Below are positions 8,150 through 15,074 of a stretch of DNA of 23,239 nucleotides, one piece after another. The stretch is taken from IMG/VR virus record IMGVR_UViG_3300002231_001540, positions 5,229 through 28,467 of that record. One strand, 5' to 3'. The stretch is from a virus. The number at the start of each line of letters is the position of its first letter. Within the stretch, counting starts at the first letter, position 1. A model generated the notes under the pieces. It ran no database searches and had not been told where the DNA came from. It was given only the letters and a program-made list of their open reading frames with translations. A program made the position numbers and the translations under genes.

Positions 8150-9003
8150 TTTTCCTCCAGTTCCGGTACGGTCAACACGATTCGACAGCCGCAGTTGATA
8201 TCGTTCGACGGATCGCCAAACATCCGGGGCGCTTCGGCCGATACGGGGAACCCTCTCGCGTTCGTGGTCGTGAACTTCTCGCCTGGTTTCACCATCGTAC
8301 CGTCGAGATCGGCGTGTTTCGGGCGTCCGATACCCGACCATCTCCATTTATTGCGCAGGTTCATCTCTTTCTTTGTTGCGTCATCGATCTGATCCAACCG
8401 GGACAGATATGACATCGACCGTATCCGCCCTGTTTCGGTACGCAGGATCGTCTCGGCACGCAAGCCCACGGTCTTGAAATGACCACTCTCAAGGCCCGCA
8501 CGACCGAGCGCCTGTATCGCGTCCTGTTGTGATTTGACACCCATCGACACAAACCGTGTTTCGAGGTTGATCCGCTTTCGGAGATCACGACCGACATCCG
8601 CAACCAGGTCAGCGCTCGTCAATGTGGATAATTCGGTCAATTGTGTGGATAACATCGGGGCTGATACCTGTCTGCCCAATGCCTCAAGAGGGAGATCCAC
8701 CATATCCCGGCCCAACTCCGAATGATCGACTATGGCGTCCGCCATGATCGTGCTGTACCGCACCTCAAAGGCCGCTATGACACGATTATATTCTGCTGAT
8801 AGTTCCTGCAGGTGAACACGGGAAAACCCTTCAGCGGCGCCTAATATGCGTTTCATCTCCGCCTGGGTCGATATCAGCGCGTTACGTAGCTGATTCACCT
8901 GCGCCTTGTCGAGCCGGTCAATGCTCTTACGGAGGTCTTCCATGGTACGGAAGTAGGCCTGTCGTTCTTCTGCGCCTATCGCTTCACGGAGTGCCAGCGC
9001 CAT
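8146..9003 (-). CDS. MuF/SPP1 gp7-like head morphogenesis protein
   Basis: A 285-residue protein with the C-terminal MuF signature: LRTETGRIRSMSYL, then WRWSGIGRPKHADLDG, and PSNDINCGCRIVL with paired cysteines near the end. The N-terminal half is helical and charged. Proteins of this family (SPP1 gp7, Mu gpF) are minor head proteins packaged with the portal and are nearly always encoded next to it; here the ATG follows the portal stop with no spacer. No toxin-like C-terminal extension is present, unlike polymorphic MuF toxins. Start at 9003 is fixed by this junction. Confidence 0.88.
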   Translation of the reverse strand: MALALREAIGAEERQAYFRTMEDLRKSIDRLDKAQVNQLRNALISTQAEMKRILGAAEGFSRVHLQELSAEYNRVIAAFEVRYSTIMADAIVDHSELGRDMVDLPLEALGRQVSAPMLSTQLTELSTLTSADLVADVGRDLRKRINLETRFVSMGVKSQQDAIQALGRAGLESGHFKTVGLRAETILRTETGRIRSMSYLSRLDQIDDATKKEMNLRNKWRWSGIGRPKHADLDGTMVKPGEKFTTTNARGFPVSAEAPRMFGDPSNDINCGCRIVLTVPELEEN

Positions 9004-11403
9004 TTAAGCCGTCCTGATTCGTTTCAACATATCCGTATAGCCAGCCCATGATTCCTGTGCTGCCGTCTCCATATCCTCAAACGTCCATTCGACACCGAAC
9101 GGTTGGGCCACAACCTGCAGCATATCCCGGACATGGGTCTCGTCGATATCGCCGTCTATCTTCAACTGTATCAACGCCTGCGCGGTCAGTTGCAATACCT
9201 TCGCGTGCTGTTCGAGGTCTTTCGGTGATAGTTCCGGGAATGCTACATTGACGGTCGTGTCCGCTTCTTTCGGGATTTCGCCCGCTTCTTTGCCTGTTTC
9301 GATCACATAATCGAAGATATAGCGCATGATGGCCTCGATCTCCGCCTGTCGTGACCGCAGCCGCTTGTTCGCGGGGTCGCCCATCTCCAGCGCTGTCGCC
9401 CTGTTCACATCACCGCCCTCGCCGAGCCAGTGTTCCGGGAACCCAACCCCGAACCCGATATAATTACGGATCAGGTTGAAATCGGTCTGGAACTGGTAGG
9501 CTTCCAGTTTCGGGGCCATGATATCATATTGCAACCGGTCGTTATGCGCGTTCACACGGCCTGGTTTCGGCATCTGTGCGCCGGAACCTGCAAGGAACGC
9601 GTCCACCTCTTCCTGTGTCGCACCCGGCATCACGACATCGACCCAGTAATTCGATAATACCTCGACCTTTTCTGCGCGGTTGAACAGAAGCCGATCGAGC
9701 ACATCGATAGCGTCCATAACGGGTAACAGGTCCGACAGGCCGCGTGTCGCGTTCGAGAGTTTATTGACCGCGAAGTAAAAGACCTGCCCGTCGGTAAAGG
9801 TATCGCGTTTCGCCTTCGCCTGGTCCGATATCGCCGTCTCATCCAGCAGCGTCTTCGCCTGATATTCATCCAGCCCCACCTTCCAGGTGATCCCGATCGC
9901 GGTCTCGCAGTTCAAGGGGTCGACAATCACTTCCTTGATGTTCCTGGGATCGAGATAACCCAGCCGTACCATGCCGGTATATTCGTCCACGAATACCGGC
10001 CAGCAATTTTTCACAACCATACCCTCAGCGACATAATTGTGATGATGCTCAACATTCATATTGTAGACATCAACAGGTTCTGGCACATCTTCGACAGACA
10101 AAACAACATGGTTGAGCGCTCTGTTTTGTGCCCGCGATTCTCTATTTTTAGCAATCATTTGCCTGCGCGATTCTTCAGACATTCTTGCCATACCTTCAGA
10201 TATCCGTCGAGATTGTTCTGCCTTCTGCTCTGGGGTCATTCGCGCTTGGTATGCTAACTTAGCTGCCCGGATTTTTTCTCTTGTCTCTTGAGAGGGGGGC
10301 GCCTGTACGGCGGCTCTCCACGCAAACGACTCTTCTGTGGCCTTTCTTGCGGTTGCAATTCTGGCTGCCCTTTCCTCATCAGAGTAACTTGCCCATAACT
10401 CGCGCGATCTTATGCCAACTTTTGCACGATTCTCGGGATTGTCCATTGGGTTGTTTACCTTTAACTCCTTGCGTTTATACGGCTTCGGCCGACGCCCATG
10501 AATTGCCATGTGCGCCTCTCTCGTAAGAAGCTGAAGGTTCTCAATACGATTGTCTTTTTTGTTGCAATTGACGTGATGAATATCGTGACCTCCCGGGATC
10601 GGACCGTTTGTTTCTTCATAAACAAAGCGGTGAGCTTGCTTGCATCCTTTGCCGACTCGAAGATATTCATACCCAAGCCTTTCATGAGAATAAAGGGACA
10701 TTACCCTGTCCCCGGGCCTCAAGTCGCCAGCTTCACGCCATTCTCCTGATGTTAGTAAAATCTTATGGTCAGGGGTGCATGTAATTTCATCGACTCGTTT
10801 ATGGTTGGCGTGTAAAGTCCGCAACCGGACAACGTGTTTGTTACCGGTCTTCCCGCATTTAGTCGCGCGTCCAACCGTAAATCGTTTGTTTTCAAAATCC
10901 CAACAATAGACATCGAATGGTTCTTGCTTGGCTGCTAAATCTTGAATCCGCCTATGGCCATTCGGTGTATGTATGCGGGTGTCGCCGGAAACGCATTGTT
11001 CGCCGTACAGGCTCAACTCACGCACCTTCGCGTGTAATTTCGTTTCCCACCGGTTTATCGGATCGGTCCAGAACCGGTCGAGCCAGGCCTGAACGTCCTT
11101 GTCCTCAGCCTTGTAGGACAGCCCATCACCGACGACATAATCTTTCTTGAGTTCGATAATCGACCGTGCGATGGGGTTTACGACCCAGACATAATACGCG
11201 AGTTGCAGCATCTTATCGTGATCGATCGGTTTCAGGTCTTTATCCGATCGTGCGGTTAAAGGCCGCCACAGGTTTTCATCGGTATCCACCCACCGGCCGA
11301 TAACAGGCACATCGGCCTCTCGAAGAGATGTCGGTTGTGGCGGCTTAAAAGCGTTGTCGATGACAGTCAACGCTTCCCTGGCTTTGGTTAGGTATTTATT
11401 CAT
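9004..11403 (-). CDS. Portal protein precursor containing an intein
   Basis: A 799-residue precursor. Residues 1-136 and 467-799 join to form a portal of about 469 residues: the N-terminal portion has LQLAYYVWVVNPIARSIIE and the ELKKDYVVGDGLSY block, and after the splice WPVFVDEYTGMVRLGYLDPRNIKEV and YQFQTDFNLIRNYIGFGVGFPEHWLG resemble phage portals. The portal forms the dodecameric ring at the capsid vertex through which DNA is packaged. Residues 137-466 are an intein (separate entry), so function should depend on protein splicing. Neighbours (TerL upstream, MuF-like downstream) fit. The start at 11403 overlaps the end of a 58-residue gene by eight bases. Confidence 0.88.
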   Translation of the reverse strand: MNKYLTKAREALTVIDNAFKPPQPTSLREADVPVIGRWVDTDENLWRPLTARSDKDLKPIDHDKMLQLAYYVWVVNPIARSIIELKKDYVVGDGLSYKAEDKDVQAWLDRFWTDPINRWETKLHAKVRELSLYGEQCVSGDTRIHTPNGHRRIQDLAAKQEPFDVYCWDFENKRFTVGRATKCGKTGNKHVVRLRTLHANHKRVDEITCTPDHKILLTSGEWREAGDLRPGDRVMSLYSHERLGYEYLRVGKGCKQAHRFVYEETNGPIPGGHDIHHVNCNKKDNRIENLQLLTREAHMAIHGRRPKPYKRKELKVNNPMDNPENRAKVGIRSRELWASYSDEERAARIATARKATEESFAWRAAVQAPPSQETREKIRAAKLAYQARMTPEQKAEQSRRISEGMARMSEESRRQMIAKNRESRAQNRALNHVVLSVEDVPEPVDVYNMNVEHHHNYVAEGMVVKNCWPVFVDEYTGMVRLGYLDPRNIKEVIVDPLNCETAIGITWKVGLDEYQAKTLLDETAISDQAKAKRDTFTDGQVFYFAVNKLSNATRGLSDLLPVMDAIDVLDRLLFNRAEKVEVLSNYWVDVVMPGATQEEVDAFLAGSGAQMPKPGRVNAHNDRLQYDIMAPKLEAYQFQTDFNLIRNYIGFGVGFPEHWLGEGGDVNRATALEMGDPANKRLRSRQAEIEAIMRYIFDYVIETGKEAGEIPKEADTTVNVAFPELSPKDLEQHAKVLQLTAQALIQLKIDGDIDETHVRDMLQVVAQPFGVEWTFEDMETAAQESWAGYTDMLKRIRTA
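10006..10995 (-). mobile_element. Intein with HNH homing endonuclease, inserted in portal gene
   Basis: Residues 137-466 of the portal precursor (330 residues). The N-terminal splicing block is CVSGDTRIHTPNGHRRIQDL with nucleophile Cys137. Block B is EITCTPDHKILLTSGEW, carrying the TxxH motif, followed by DLRPGDRV. The C-terminal blocks are PVDVYNMNVEHHHNYVAEG and VVKN, then Cys467 as the first extein residue. The penultimate intein residue is Lys rather than the usual His. The middle holds an HNH endonuclease (HDIHHVNCNKKDNRIENLQ) and repeats such as SQETREKIRAAK and MSEESRRQMIAKN that look like NUMOD3-type DNA-binding elements. The DNA is visibly more AT-rich than flanking portal sequence, consistent with acquisition by homing. 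Confidence 0.93.
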
Positions 11404-11572
11404 CAGGACTGTCCTTATCTAATTGCAATCCTACGTTCATTATGCGCGCTGCAAGCCGAATCAATTGAACGCCAATCCATACGCGCATCTTAAATTCGCG
11501 AACACGTTTCAACGTAACATTGAGAGTTAGGTGCTTTGCAACATTCACGGCATCGATAGACGGTTTTGCCAT
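11396..11572 (-). CDS. Small hypothetical protein between TerL and portal
   Basis: A 58-residue frame from ATG 11572 fills the gap between TerL and portal. It begins MAKPSIDAVNVAKHL, has a central amphipathic-to-hydrophobic helix (FKMRVWIGVQLIRLAARIM), and ends LDKDSPDE. AAGGAA lies about eight bases upstream of the ATG, and the stop overlaps the portal start by eight bases, suggesting translational coupling. The helix could attach to a membrane or pack in a small oligomer; no known motif allows a function. Similar-looking short proteins occur between terminase and portal genes of other phages, as far as I recall. Confidence 0.65.
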   Translation of the reverse strand: MAKPSIDAVNVAKHLTLNVTLKRVREFKMRVWIGVQLIRLAARIMNVGLQLDKDSPDE

Positions 11573-11584
11573 TTTAACCGTTCC

Positions 11585-13228
11585 TTAACGAAACATCCTC
11601 CCGCCTCCGTGGCGGTCTGCTATTTGTGATATGGCGGACTCCTGTTTTTTCTTATCCGGTACAGCGTATGCTATAGGCGGTAGTGGCGGGATAAACGTGT
11701 TCTTGAGTGCATCAACCCCATCCGGCGACCGACCGAGCCGGTCCGCTTTTGCGAGTACCTCTTTGGCTTCTACCCGGATCTTGCCGGCTGATGTGGGTGC
11801 CATATACCGCAATGAGGTCAGGTCTGCCGTCAGCCGATCGTCAGGCGGCAGGATCGGTAAATACCCCGACTCTGGATTGAGCCATTCCACAACCGCATAG
11901 GTCAATTGCGCCCGGATATTGAGAAATTGCAATTCACCGGAGATGTCTCTCGTGGTTGATGACGCACCCGGCTTCACGGGCGTCACGGGCACACCCTGTT
12001 CCCGTAACCGGCTGACGACCCCACTACCGTATCCGCCCCCGACTTCGACATATAGCTCCGTCTCGTGTTGACCGTTCTCATCATAATCGGTCTTAAGTAT
12101 CCCGCACGATTCCATCTCCGTGAGGTCTCTATGATATTCGATCTCCGTGACACCCAGACCCGTATAGCGCGTTGCCTTGCAGTTCATGTCGTTACCTTCA
12201 CCGGCAGGGTCGTATCCGATCTTACGGACCGTGTTATCAGGTATCGGCTGGCCCGCACGGTCCCATTCACGCCAGCGTTCATTTGCTGCCTCGATCCATT
12301 CGAGCGGGATCATAGCGCCCTTTTCCGCACTCGCGAATTCGCCTAAAACCTGATTCCGGTACATCGGGCTTTTCTCGCCCCACTGGTTACGTCGATCGCG
12401 TACCCAGGCTTCGGAGACCATACCGCTTTCGAGTAGTTGGGCCAGAGTCCAGTGCATGACGTACCAATCTTCATAGCCCGGCTTACGGCTCTGGATATCG
12501 TAGAACCGACCGGCAGGTATCCCGGGTGTGGATGTAGCACGCCATTCCGCCAGTTCGCAGACCGCGATATTACCCGCAAATGCACCTTCTGGTGCGTCCC
12601 AGGTAGGCGCCGGGATCGACTTGCCCTCATCATACAGGTAGCGGATCACTTTCGCGTGTGCGCCCTCGATCGATGTGGGATCATACGGCGCGGACGCAAA
12701 TGCGTACCGCTGTGTGTCCACGCTCTTGATCTCATGGACCAGCATCTCGTCACGTCGAAACGGCTCCCGGAAATTTACCACATCCCAATCGATCCGTGAA
12801 GCCCATTTATGCACTTCCGGCCACAAGAACTTTTCGAGTTGCAGCCACTTACTGGCTGTTGTCGGGATCTTGATCTCGTCATAGCAGAGATAACCATGCA
12901 GAATCTCAATAGAATCGATCGCCGACTTACCGCCATTACGTGGTGACCGGAGACAGACACGCGGGTATTTATCAAACTTCGTCAGCGCCTCTTCCTGGTG
13001 CTCCTTCGGCGCCTGACCCGCCGGCCAGTGGAAGCAATCGTGCCAGAAGGCGACTCGATCATTGCGGTATTGTTTCTGGAAGGCTCTTTGACGCAATTCA
13101 TCACGCAAGCCGAATATCTCGTCTGTCTGTTCCGCGCTATCAAGGCTTTCAATCACATTCTGCGGCAACTTCAGCGAGGAGTTTTTCGACTTCTTCACGT
13201 GCTTCTCTGCGATCATTGACGTTGACAT
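11585..13228 (-). CDS. terL: Terminase large subunit
   Basis: A 547-residue DNA-packaging motor. The ATPase domain has a Walker A-like RSPRNGGKSA (about residues 94-103), a Walker B-type VIRYLYDEGKS (Asp-Glu at 200-201), and the downstream coupling segment. The RNase H-like nuclease domain begins at IGYDPAGEGND (about residue 337) with its first metal-binding Asp, and ends with RSPDGVDALKNTF carrying the last one. The frame is open upstream to 13375, but that part overlaps TerS, whereas ATG 13228 has AGGAG four bases before it, so the shorter start is chosen; this leaves an 80-base overlap with TerS. TerL docks on the portal, hydrolyses ATP to pump DNA into the prohead and cuts the concatemer. 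Confidence 0.92.
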   Translation of the reverse strand: MSTSMIAEKHVKKSKNSSLKLPQNVIESLDSAEQTDEIFGLRDELRQRAFQKQYRNDRVAFWHDCFHWPAGQAPKEHQEEALTKFDKYPRVCLRSPRNGGKSAIDSIEILHGYLCYDEIKIPTTASKWLQLEKFLWPEVHKWASRIDWDVVNFREPFRRDEMLVHEIKSVDTQRYAFASAPYDPTSIEGAHAKVIRYLYDEGKSIPAPTWDAPEGAFAGNIAVCELAEWRATSTPGIPAGRFYDIQSRKPGYEDWYVMHWTLAQLLESGMVSEAWVRDRRNQWGEKSPMYRNQVLGEFASAEKGAMIPLEWIEAANERWREWDRAGQPIPDNTVRKIGYDPAGEGNDMNCKATRYTGLGVTEIEYHRDLTEMESCGILKTDYDENGQHETELYVEVGGGYGSGVVSRLREQGVPVTPVKPGASSTTRDISGELQFLNIRAQLTYAVVEWLNPESGYLPILPPDDRLTADLTSLRYMAPTSAGKIRVEAKEVLAKADRLGRSPDGVDALKNTFIPPLPPIAYAVPDKKKQESAISQIADRHGGGRMFR

Positions 13229-13580
13229 CGATCTCCTGTTTCTCGATATAGCCCCTTTGTTTGCCCTGGGTTTTGAGATAAAAACAGATAGCCCAGGCTT
13301 CACCACGCTCAATCGCACGAAACAGCGCAATCTCTGTTCGATCAAGTTGAAACTCGCGCATGCCTGCAAGTGCATCCTTGATCTCGGGATGCTTTGCTAT
13401 CTTGTTGTAGATGGTTTTGCGGCTACAGTGGATTGACCGGGCGGCTGCGACTATCATTCCGTTGTTGGCTTCAAGCGCCTGGATTATCTGTTCTGGCGTA
13501 AAGCGCGATTCCCGACCACCCGGCCTGGCTTTTTTAGGTGTATCTTTTGTAGATTCTTTGGCAGGCTTTTTCTTACTCAC
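13149..13580 (-). CDS. terS: Terminase small subunit
   Basis: A 143-residue protein: a basic N-terminal tail (KKKPAKESTKDTPKK), then a helix-turn-helix at about residues 25-63 (TPEQIIQALEANNGMIVAAA and CSRKTIYNKIAKHPEIKDAL), a helical middle, and KTQGKQRGYIEKQEIDVNV, typical of small terminases. It recognises the packaging site and regulates TerL. It is the first gene of the late operon, about 70 bases downstream of the promoter hexamers. The start is GTG 13580; no ATG is available before the HTH and no well-spaced SD is seen (AGGAAG is too far), so translation may be weak or controlled by the leader hairpins. Confidence 0.85.
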   Translation of the reverse strand: MSKKKPAKESTKDTPKKARPGGRESRFTPEQIIQALEANNGMIVAAARSIHCSRKTIYNKIAKHPEIKDALAGMREFQLDRTEIALFRAIERGEAWAICFYLKTQGKQRGYIEKQEIDVNVNDRREAREEVEKLLAEVAAECD

Positions 13581-13587
13581 AAAAAAA

Positions 13588-13621
13588 CCCGACTTCCTGG
13601 TTCCGGGGGACAGTTATCCCC
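13588..13621 (-). promoter_or_regulatory. Two overlapping leader hairpins before TerS
   Basis: In the late-operon leader, GGGGA (13621-13617) can pair with TCCCC (13610-13606) over a six-base loop. Alternatively CCCG (13607-13604) can pair with CGGG (13591-13588), followed at once by seven T residues (13587-13581) and the GTG start. The two helices share bases 13606-13607 and so exclude each other. The second resembles a weak intrinsic terminator. Regulation is an inference from layout only; the helices are short. Confidence 0.35.
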
Positions 13622-13649
13622 ACAAGTACCTGAGCCGGGTGCTGGTATG

Positions 13650-13679
13650 ATTATATAGCGGTAGTTGTCAGGTTGTCAA
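13650..13679 (-). promoter_or_regulatory. Late promoter with consensus -35 and -10 hexamers
   Basis: On the minus strand TTGACA (13679-13674) and TATAAT (13655-13650) are separated by 18 bases. Both hexamers match the bacterial sigma-70 consensus exactly. The -35 overlaps the stop codon of the RuvC-like gene, and transcription would begin near 13643, about 60 bases before TerS. It is placed to drive the whole packaging and structural operon with unmodified host RNA polymerase. Confidence 0.85.
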
Positions 13680-14254
13680 TAGTTTTGTTCTTTATTAACG
13701 AACTCACTCGTAGCCCAATCGAGGATACAGAGCGCATCGGCCTGATTATCGTCCTCGATCTGTTGATCCGGGTATTTCTTTTGAGCAGCGGCGATCATCT
13801 CCTCTTTTGATGCCCGTCCGGACCCAGTAGCGTATTTTTTCAATGTTCCGGTGTGTACGCTTTGATATTCAATCCCATAATCCGCGCAATATTCCTGTAT
13901 CCGTGTACTGAATCCGTTCAAGATTTCCGTGGCAGCACCTCCCCGATGATGTGGCGCTTCATAAGCCATCAAGTTTGGCTCCACCTGAGTAATCAATTCG
14001 AACATCCAGACGCTGAATCTCAAGTATCGCATCCCGGGTGATTCTCCGCGTTTGACATCGAACACCTGTACACCTGAAATCACCCCCAATTCGGGAGTAC
14101 TGATCGCCCACCCGGTTTTTGTTCCGAGATCGAGTGCGATAATTTTCATTTCTCTCCCCTCCAATCGTCTCACGATGGGCCTTGCCATGCTCCATGATTT
14201 GCCTTCCGTGTGATGGCCGTTTCCGGATATTTGCCAGTATTCAATCACCATCAT
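13676..14254 (-). CDS. RuvC-like Holliday junction resolvase
   Basis: The core begins MKIIALDLGTKTGWAI, the first RNase H-like strand with its catalytic Asp. NLMAYEAPHHRGG carries the second acidic residue, and DDNQADALCILDW has the final Asp pair typical of RuvC-family resolvases. Such enzymes cut branched DNA, here probably to resolve replication or recombination intermediates before packaging. Two in-frame starts exist. ATG 14254 has AAGGAG five bases upstream and an ATGA overlap with the preceding gene, giving 192 residues. ATG 14149 has GGAGGGGAGAG upstream and begins exactly at the conserved core, giving 157 residues. The extra 35 residues (VIEYWQISGNGHHTEG and on) match nothing I recognise. 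Confidence 0.82.
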   Translation of the reverse strand: MMVIEYWQISGNGHHTEGKSWSMARPIVRRLEGREMKIIALDLGTKTGWAISTPELGVISGVQVFDVKRGESPGMRYLRFSVWMFELITQVEPNLMAYEAPHHRGGAATEILNGFSTRIQEYCADYGIEYQSVHTGTLKKYATGSGRASKEEMIAAAQKKYPDQQIEDDNQADALCILDWATSEFVNKEQNY

Positions 14255-14703
14255 TTTTTCTCCTTGCATCGTGGGCATTGGTCTTTGGGGAGTGGGCTAT
14301 AATACAGCGATGTTATTGGGTGAATTGGCCCCTCTTTTGGGAGGCAAATATGTCCTTCCAATCCATCCCCCGCGGGTTCGGGGTTTTCGGGTCCAAATGC
14401 AGGTGGTCGAACAAACCGTGGATCTTCCGGTTCGGGGTCGGGTTTCTTTGGTTTGTATGGCTCAATCTTTGCCACATCCCACAAGGCATTATTCGCTTGT
14501 CGTAAAGCATCCTTCAGCCGTTCGATTTCCTGGCGCTGTTTTTCAATCTCTTCCCCCCGTTCGATGGCGATGCGGTGGGCGTTTGGGCAAGAACGAATTG
14601 CCACGTCTGGGCAAAGAATTTCACAGCCACACTTATAGATAAGCGATTCGTTTTTTCCTTCGTGGCAATATTCATTCCCGCAGACGGGGCATTTGTTGGT
14701 CAT
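14251..14703 (-). CDS. Cysteine-rich zinc-ribbon-like protein with coiled coil
   Basis: A 150-residue protein with CPVCGNEYCH at the N-terminus, then CGCEILCPD and a further Cys, and a C-terminal CPRCKEKK. Together these give several CxxC or CxC pairs able to bind zinc. The middle (about residues 45-75: IERGEEIEKQRQEIERLKDA) is a charged heptad-like helix likely to form a coiled coil, followed by a Pro-rich linker (KPKKPDPEPEDPRF). The start at 14703 has AAGGAGGAG upstream. The gene is coupled by ATGA to the RuvC-like gene. The function is unknown; nucleic-acid or protein binding is likely. Confidence 0.7.
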   Translation of the reverse strand: MTNKCPVCGNEYCHEGKNESLIYKCGCEILCPDVAIRSCPNAHRIAIERGEEIEKQRQEIERLKDALRQANNALWDVAKIEPYKPKKPDPEPEDPRFVRPPAFGPENPEPAGDGLEGHICLPKEGPIHPITSLYYSPLPKDQCPRCKEKK

Positions 14704-14796
14704 GGCTCCTCCTTCTATCGTCCGTTAATAATCCAGCATGAAGTTTGGTTTACCATCATTAATTTTTATTTGTATTCATTTTCCCCCTTTCCCCCC

Positions 14797-14970
14797 TTAT
14801 ATATATACATTGTCGTTTTGTCGCAAACCGAGAAATTCATTATGTAAGAGTCGTGAATTACCGACATAATTACGACAACCCGACTTTGTTATTGCCACAC
14901 CCTTGTAGGGGTGTGGCTGATAACAAGTTAGTCTATGGGCGCAGTCGAATAAAGGACGTGTTTCCGACAT
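14797..14970 (-). CDS. Possible 57-residue protein
   Basis: A frame from ATG 14970 to a TAA at 14797 reads MSETRPLFDCAHRLTCY to LGLRQNDNVYI, with AGGGGG five bases before the ATG. It contains three cysteines but no recognised motif. Against it: it contains the strong hairpin at 14886-14926 and lies in a low-complexity region with regulatory character. It may be a real small protein or an accidental open frame behind a G-tract that mimics an SD. Confidence 0.3.
   Translation of the reverse strand: MSETRPLFDCAHRLTCYQPHPYKGVAITKSGCRNYVGNSRLLHNEFLGLRQNDNVYI
14798..14826 (-). promoter_or_regulatory. Weak candidate promoter for zinc-motif/RuvC genes
   Basis: TTGCGA (14826-14821) and TATATA (14803-14798) on the minus strand are 17 bases apart. 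Each matches four of six consensus positions. It points at the gene starting at 14703, about 90 bases downstream. Low certainty because the area is AT-rich. Confidence 0.3.
14886..14926. repeat. Interrupted palindrome / strong hairpin
   Basis: TTGTTAT (14886-14892) and GCCACACCC (14894-14902) pair with GGGTGTGGC (14909-14917) and ATAACAA (14920-14926). This gives 16 base pairs around a six-base loop with one small 1x2 internal loop. No T-run follows on either strand, so it is not a standard intrinsic terminator. Protein-binding site, origin element or RNA-processing hairpin are possibilities. Confidence 0.7.
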
Positions 14971-15074
14971 GTTTACCCCCTGTTTCCCCCCTGTTAGCGA
15001 CAAATCCAGGAGTTACATACGCTACATATAAAGCCGTGTCGGTACCGTTATTATGTAGGCAATTTTTTCCTACT

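Larger units (their letters stand above)
14704..15074. other. 371-base region with regulatory or origin-like features
   Basis: Between the primase-helicase and the zinc-motif gene there is no long gene. The region contains a 16-bp interrupted hairpin (own entry), a possible 57-residue frame (own entry), a weak promoter (own entry), and two copies of a tract pattern: C5 and C6 runs spaced by TTT at 14783-14796 and by TGTTT at 14976-14991. There is a short inverted repeat GTAGG/CCTAC just after the primase stop (about 15056-15074) and repeated CGACA/TGTCG words. AT-rich and tract-rich character plus hairpins between replication genes would suit an origin or control region; this is inference. 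Confidence 0.45.

Noticed and set aside
13229-13375. Longer terminase large subunit start
   Set aside because: The extra residues have no terminase character, overlap TerS almost to its HTH, and ATG 13228 has a better SD.
14783-14991. G-quadruplex from the paired G-tracts on the minus strand
   Set aside because: Each site has only two long G runs, which is not enough for a regular intramolecular quadruplex.
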